Positions 4,608-8,218 of a stretch of 8,218 bases of DNA are shown piece after piece. Position 1 is the first letter of the stretch; every line of letters starts with the position of its first letter. The translations under genes and the position numbers were made by a program. The notes under the pieces are model-generated. The model saw nothing but the letters and a program-made list of their open reading frames with translations, did no database searches and was not told the origin of the DNA. Source of the DNA: UBA724 sp964229545 (GTDB taxonomy: Bacteria; Bacteroidota; Bacteroidia; Flavobacteriales; Flavobacteriaceae); the NCBI GenBank assembly GCA_964229545.1, contig CAXRDP010000082.1, positions 1 through 8,218 on the forward strand, written 5' to 3'.

Positions 4608-6212
4608 ATGCCTCATGCCGTTCCACTCCGAATTTTAACCATTCGAAATACTGAACACACCCTCCAAACCTACCACCAACTTTCTGAAGATGCACTGATG
4701 GATTATGCCCTCAAGCACGAAGGGGCACAATGTGCTGACAACGGAGCTTTGTCTGTGCGCACTGGTGATTTTACAGGACGTTCGCCCGAAGACAGGTTTA
4801 TCGTTCGCGATGACATCACACAAAATGAAGTGTGGTGGGGCACAATCAACAAGCCTTTTGACCCAAAAGATTTTGATCGGCTTTTTGACAAAATGATGGC
4901 TCACATCGAGTCAAAAAATCTTTTTTCGCGGGATGTATTTGCCTGTGCCGACCCACGCTACAAAACATCGATTCGGGTGTTGACAGAATATGCTTGGTCC
5001 AACTTGTTTGTGCGCAATATGTTTATTCAGCCCAAAGAAGAAGAATTGGAATCGTTTTCATATGATTGGCTGGTGCTCAATCTACCCTCGTTTACAGCCG
5101 ACCCGAAAGAGGATCATACAAGACAAAAAAACTTTACCATCATCAACTTCACCCAAAAAATCATATTGATTGGCGGAAGTGGCTATACGGGAGAAATTAA
5201 AAAATCTGTTTTTTCGGTACTCAATTTTACCCTACCGACCCAACACGGGGTGTTGCCCATGCATTGTTCTGCCAATTCAGGATTGGACGGCGCCTCTGCC
5301 TTGTTTTTTGGCTTATCGGGCACCGGCAAAACCACCTTATCGGCCGATCCCACCAGGGCATTAATCGGAGATGACGAACACGGTTGGACACCCGACAACA
5401 AAGTGTTCAATTTTGAAGGCGGTTGTTATGCCAAAGTCATCAAGCTATCGGAAGAAAAAGAACCGGATATTTTTGCAGCCATCAAAAAAGGAGCTTTGCT
5501 AGAAAATGTGGTGATGGACACCAACGGAAAAGTCGATTATTTTGATGATTCCATTACCCAAAATACCCGCGTGAGCTACCCCTTGGATCACATCAAAAAC
5601 ACCCAAAGACCCTCTATTGGGGACCATACGCGTCATGTGTTTTTCCTCACTGCCGATGCTTTTGGTGTGTTGCCACCCATCAGCAAACTGACACCCGAGC
5701 AAGCAGCCTATCACTTTATTTCGGGCTATACGGCCAAAGTCGCAGGTACCGAAGAGGGCGTCACAGAACCTGTTCCTTCTTTTTCTGCTTGTTTTGGCGC
5801 ACCCTTTATGCCTTTGCATCCGGTGCGCTATGCCGATATGTTAGCAGAAAAAATGCGAGTCAACGAAGTCGATGTATGGTTGATAAACACCGGTTGGACA
5901 GGCGGCCCCTATGGTGTGGGTCACCGAATCGCCTTGCCCTACACTCGCGCCATGATTCAAGCGGCGCTTTCGGGTGCCTTGGGTCAGTATGAATACAAAA
6001 CCTACCATATTCACTCTGTTTTTGGAGTCGCACAGCCTCGCTCATGCCCTGGAGTTCCCCAGTCAGTACTCAGTCCGCGACAGACATGGAATGATGACCA
6101 GGCCTACTACAAACAAGCCTATCGCCTGGCAAAAACTTTCCGCGAAAATTTTAAAACCTTTGAAGCCATGGCCTCCAAAGAAATCCTTTCGGCAGCGCCA
6201 AAAATCAGTTAA
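4608..6212 (+). CDS. pckA: Phosphoenolpyruvate carboxykinase (ATP)
   Basis: The cytoplasmic enzyme converts oxaloacetate + ATP to phosphoenolpyruvate + CO2 + ADP, the committed step into gluconeogenesis from TCA intermediates; in some anaerobes it runs in the CO2-fixing direction. The 534-residue length is typical of the ATP-dependent class. Seen in order: RTGDFTGRSPEDRF (51-64, substrate-binding Arg58), Tyr193 and Lys199 in GYTGEIKK, MHCSAN with metal-binding His219, the P-loop GLSGTGKT (235-242, Lys241), IGDDEHGW with Asp255/Asp256, FNFEGGCYAK (267-276), NTRVSYP with Arg321, and FLTADAFGVLPP (346-357). All key residues known from the E. coli enzyme are present. ATG at 4608 is supported by an in-frame stop at 4590-4592 just upstream. 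The gene has its own putative promoter and a palindrome in the leader, suggesting separate regulation from the upstream operon. Its TAA overlaps the stop of the convergent thiolase gene by 4 nt. Confidence 0.97.
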   Translation: MPHAVPLRILTIRNTEHTLQTYHQLSEDALMDYALKHEGAQCADNGALSVRTGDFTGRSPEDRFIVRDDITQNEVWWGTINKPFDPKDFDRLFDKMMAHIESKNLFSRDVFACADPRYKTSIRVLTEYAWSNLFVRNMFIQPKEEELESFSYDWLVLNLPSFTADPKEDHTRQKNFTIINFTQKIILIGGSGYTGEIKKSVFSVLNFTLPTQHGVLPMHCSANSGLDGASALFFGLSGTGKTTLSADPTRALIGDDEHGWTPDNKVFNFEGGCYAKVIKLSEEKEPDIFAAIKKGALLENVVMDTNGKVDYFDDSITQNTRVSYPLDHIKNTQRPSIGDHTRHVFFLTADAFGVLPPISKLTPEQAAYHFISGYTAKVAGTEEGVTEPVPSFSACFGAPFMPLHPVRYADMLAEKMRVNEVDVWLINTGWTGGPYGVGHRIALPYTRAMIQAALSGALGQYEYKTYHIHSVFGVAQPRSCPGVPQSVLSPRQTWNDDQAYYKQAYRLAKTFRENFKTFEAMASKEILSAAPKIS

Positions 6213-7387
6213 AGCCTTTCCAACATCAAAGCAGATGCGCCTCCACCGCCATTGCAAATGGCAGCCAGTCCGGTCTGGTGTTTTTTGTAGTAAAGGGCAT
6301 GAATGAGTGTGGTCACAATACGTGCACCTGAAACACCAATCGGATGCCCCAAAGAAACACCTCCGCCATGAATATTGATCACATCTTGAGAAATTCCACA
6401 GGCGTTGACAAACGCCAAAGGCACCATAGCAAAAGCCTCGTTGACTTCAAACAAATCAATTTCGGAGGCTTTTTTTCTTTGTTGGTGCATCAGTTTTTGG
6501 GCGGCCTCTATGGGGGCGAGTGTAAATCGTTGGGGTGCCAAAGCCGCATCGGTGTAGTCGATCAGACGGGCCAATGGCTCTAAGCCCATTTTCTGAACAT
6601 AGCTTTCCCCTGCCAACACCAAAGCGGCAGCCCCGTCATTGATGGTAGAGGCATTGGCAGCGGTGGCGGTACCCGCTGCACCAAAGGCCGGACGCAGTTT
6701 TGGAATTTTTTCAAAATTGACTTTTTTGTATTCCTCGTCTTCGCTCACCAAAAGTGGGTCTCCTTTACGCTGTGGTACCTTGACAGGAGCTATTTCAGAG
6801 GAAAAAGCGCCCGATTCGGTCGCCCTTTGTGCGCGTTCGTAAGACTGTATTGCATAGTCATCCTGATCCTCTCGGCTGATGCCTTCTTGTCTGGAAACCG
6901 CGTCGGCGAATACACCCATCGCAACCTGATCAAAAGCATCGGTAAGTCCGTCCTTGGCCAAACCGTCTACAAGTGACACATCGCCGTATTTGCTACCCCA
7001 ACGCTGATTGGGGGCGTAGTAGGGCACGTTAGACATGCTTTCCATACCACCACAAACCACCACATCGTTGATGCCTAGCTGGATGGATTGTGCCCCCAAC
7101 ATAAGGGCTTTCATGCCCGAAGCGCATACTTTATTGACCGTGGTTGCAGGTACCCGATCGGGTATTCCGGCTGCCAATGCCGCCTGTCGGGCAGGCGCCT
7201 GACCCAAATTGGCCTGACACACGTTGCCCATAAAGACTTCCTGAACAGCAGCAGCCGAAACACCTGATGTTTCTATGGCTGCCTCAATGGCTACTGTACC
7301 CAGTTGTACCGCGGTCAAAGGAGACAAAACACCTCCAAAACTCCCTTGGGGGGTGCGTTTGGCTGAAATGATAAATACTTTTTCCAT
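6209..7387 (-). CDS. Thiolase, acetyl-CoA C-acetyltransferase type
   Basis: A 392-residue thiolase that interconverts acetoacetyl-CoA + CoA and two acetyl-CoA. The normal length and all catalytic elements are present: nucleophile Cys88 in NKVCASG, the NEAF motif (316-319), the catalytic base His348 in GGGVSLGHPIGVSG, and Cys378 in CNGGGGAS. The active-site loops differ slightly from the textbook GGAVALGHP and CxGGGMG forms but keep every reactive residue. The GGMESMSNVPY segment (113-123) is also typical. It lies 17 nt downstream of the acetoacetyl-CoA synthetase gene on the same strand, so the two form an operon; the context favours acetoacetyl-CoA as substrate and the degradative direction, with the synthetase feeding the thiolase. 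A broader 3-ketoacyl-CoA thiolase role cannot be excluded from sequence alone. No Shine-Dalgarno sequence precedes the ATG, as is normal in Bacteroidota. Its stop overlaps that of convergent pckA. Confidence 0.94.
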   Translation of the reverse strand: MEKVFIISAKRTPQGSFGGVLSPLTAVQLGTVAIEAAIETSGVSAAAVQEVFMGNVCQANLGQAPARQAALAAGIPDRVPATTVNKVCASGMKALMLGAQSIQLGINDVVVCGGMESMSNVPYYAPNQRWGSKYGDVSLVDGLAKDGLTDAFDQVAMGVFADAVSRQEGISREDQDDYAIQSYERAQRATESGAFSSEIAPVKVPQRKGDPLLVSEDEEYKKVNFEKIPKLRPAFGAAGTATAANASTINDGAAALVLAGESYVQKMGLEPLARLIDYTDAALAPQRFTLAPIEAAQKLMHQQRKKASEIDLFEVNEAFAMVPLAFVNACGISQDVINIHGGGVSLGHPIGVSGARIVTTLIHALYYKKHQTGLAAICNGGGGASALMLERL

Positions 7388-7404
7388 GGGGATGATTGTT
7401 TAAA

Positions 7405-8218
7405 TTAGTTTGTGATGGTTTTTGCGAAATCGGAAAACCAAGCAATTGATTCGGGATTGCGCAATGATTCGACACTGAGTACTTCCTCGGCAGGCCTGCC
7501 CATTAATATATGCTTTATGGGAACCTCCACTTTTTTGCCGCTTATGGTATAGGGAATGTCCGGAACATAAAAAATTTGATCGGGAACGTGACGGGGTGAA
7601 CACTGGTTTCGTATACATTTTTTAATGTCGGTGGGATCCAGGTTCACTTGGGTTTTCACAAACAACATCAGTTGTTCGTGTCCGTCGTTGGTTAGGTGAA
7701 TGACCAAGCAGTCTTCGACGTCTTTAAACGCAGTCAAAGCGTTGTATAACTCCGAAGTGCCGATTCTGACACCATATCGGTTGAGAGTGGCGTCGGAGCG
7801 CCCGTGGATGATGATGCCTCCACGCTTGGTTTCGGTAGCCCAATCGCCATGGTGCCAAACGTCTTTGTACTTGGAAAAATAGCTTTTTTGATAGCGCACA
7901 AAATCACCATCGCCCCATAAACAAACTGGCATGGAAATAAAGGGCGCGGTGAGTACCAATTCACCGGCTGTTTCGACTTGCGCATGACCCGCACTGTCCC
8001 AAACCGCCACAGGAGCCCCTAGCATTTTGCATTGAATTTCCCCCGGGACAACTTCCTTTTCGGGATGTCCTCCCACAAATGCCGTACACACATCTGTTCC
8101 CCCGCTCAATGAAATGACTTGGGTGTTGGGAAAACGCTTTTGCAAGGCTTTGCAAACCGAAGCCGATAGCGGAGAACCCGTAGCGCCAAGGGTGCGCAAT
8201 GCTTGTAAGTGTGCGCCG
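7405..8218 (-). CDS. Acetoacetyl-CoA synthetase, C-terminal part (acetoacetate--CoA ligase; 5' end outside window)
   Basis: An ANL-superfamily adenylating enzyme that activates acetoacetate with ATP and CoA, via an acyl-AMP intermediate, to acetoacetyl-CoA in the cytoplasm. The frame is open to the right edge, so 270 residues are visible; the family is about 650 residues long, so more than half, including the P-loop, lies beyond the window. Motifs numbered from the first visible residue: RTLGATGSPL at the start, ISLSGGTDVCTAFVGG (about 35-50, the acetoacetate-ligase form of the A5 motif), WHHGDW with Asp125 (A7), GRSDATLNRYGVRIG with Arg140 (A8 hinge), and the C-terminal TISGKKVEVPIK with Lys228, the catalytic lysine of the thioester-adenylation half (A10). 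SGGTDVCTAFVGG and SPRHVPDQI are diagnostic of AacS rather than acetyl-CoA synthetase. A TTG at 8199 is not the real start, since homology continues upstream. The thiolase follows 17 nt downstream. Confidence 0.94.
   Translation of the reverse strand, partial: GAHLQALRTLGATGSPLSASVCKALQKRFPNTQVISLSGGTDVCTAFVGGHPEKEVVPGEIQCKMLGAPVAVWDSAGHAQVETAGELVLTAPFISMPVCLWGDGDFVRYQKSYFSKYKDVWHHGDWATETKRGGIIIHGRSDATLNRYGVRIGTSELYNALTAFKDVEDCLVIHLTNDGHEQLMLFVKTQVNLDPTDIKKCIRNQCSPRHVPDQIFYVPDIPYTISGKKVEVPIKHILMGRPAEEVLSVESLRNPESIAWFSDFAKTITN

Noticed and set aside
5499..5819. 106-codon antisense frame within pckA
   Set aside because: It is fully opposite conserved pckA coding sequence and its translation shows no family features, so it is a shadow frame.
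7284..7618. Small minus-strand frames across the synthetase-thiolase junction
   Set aside because: They overlap two well-supported genes in other frames, have low-complexity content rich in Ser, His and Arg, and show no recognisable motif.
8197..8199. TTG at 8199 (minus strand) as start of the acetoacetyl-CoA synthetase
   Set aside because: The frame stays open to the window edge and the protein would lack more than half of a ~650-residue family, so the gene is simply cut by the window.
1..8218. tRNA, rRNA, CRISPR array, insertion sequence or phage/defence module
   Set aside because: No repeat-spacer pattern, transposase, integrase, terminal inverted repeats or recognisable RNA gene was seen; nearly all of the window is accounted for by conserved metabolic or housekeeping genes.

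Overview
The window looks like ordinary chromosomal DNA of a member of the Bacteroidota, most likely a Flavobacteriales-type bacterium. Three things support this. Intergenic spaces contain matches to the Bacteroidota -7 promoter element TAnnTTTG. Start codons lack Shine-Dalgarno sequences. Several proteins carry lineage-style variants, such as the C4 zinc-ribbon family protein without its cysteines and LpxK with an LDDAYQH motif. Base composition is moderate. The lipid A kinase gene indicates a Gram-negative outer membrane. The species cannot be named from the sequence alone.

Layout: (i) 1-1593, plus strand: the 3' part of an NAD(P)-dependent reductase of the dihydroflavonol-reductase/epimerase type, then 5 nt later a Dph6-like ATP-pyrophosphatase that starts with TTG. 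(ii) 1590-2588, minus strand: lpxK, whose stop overlaps the stop of the preceding gene by 4 nt. (iii) 2589-2621: a 33-bp divergent promoter region with two outward-facing -7 boxes, each exactly 5 nt from a start codon. (iv) 2622-4498, plus strand: a Nif3/DUF34 metal-binding protein followed after 2 nt by a long coiled-coil protein of the C4 zinc-ribbon family that has lost its zinc ligands. (v) 4499-4607: the largest intergenic gap, with a promoter match, AT-rich repeats and a perfect 8-bp-arm palindrome. (vi) 4608-6212, plus strand: pckA, ATP-dependent PEP carboxykinase. (vii) 6209-8218, minus strand: a two-gene operon of acetoacetyl-CoA synthetase (N-terminal part outside the window) and a thiolase, whose stop overlaps the pckA stop by 4 nt.

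Functionally, the right half is a carbon-metabolism block. Acetoacetyl-CoA synthetase activates acetoacetate, the thiolase splits acetoacetyl-CoA to two acetyl-CoA, and PEP carboxykinase makes PEP from oxaloacetate for gluconeogenesis. The left half is a mix of housekeeping and poorly understood conserved genes.

No mobile element, CRISPR array, rRNA or tRNA gene was seen, and no clearly novel multi-gene system. The best leads are regulatory (the compact divergent promoter, the pckA leader palindrome) and protein-level (a zinc ribbon without cysteines, a Dph6-like enzyme in a bacterium, a substituted metal-ligand position in Nif3). No intergenic stretch exceeds 300 bases.
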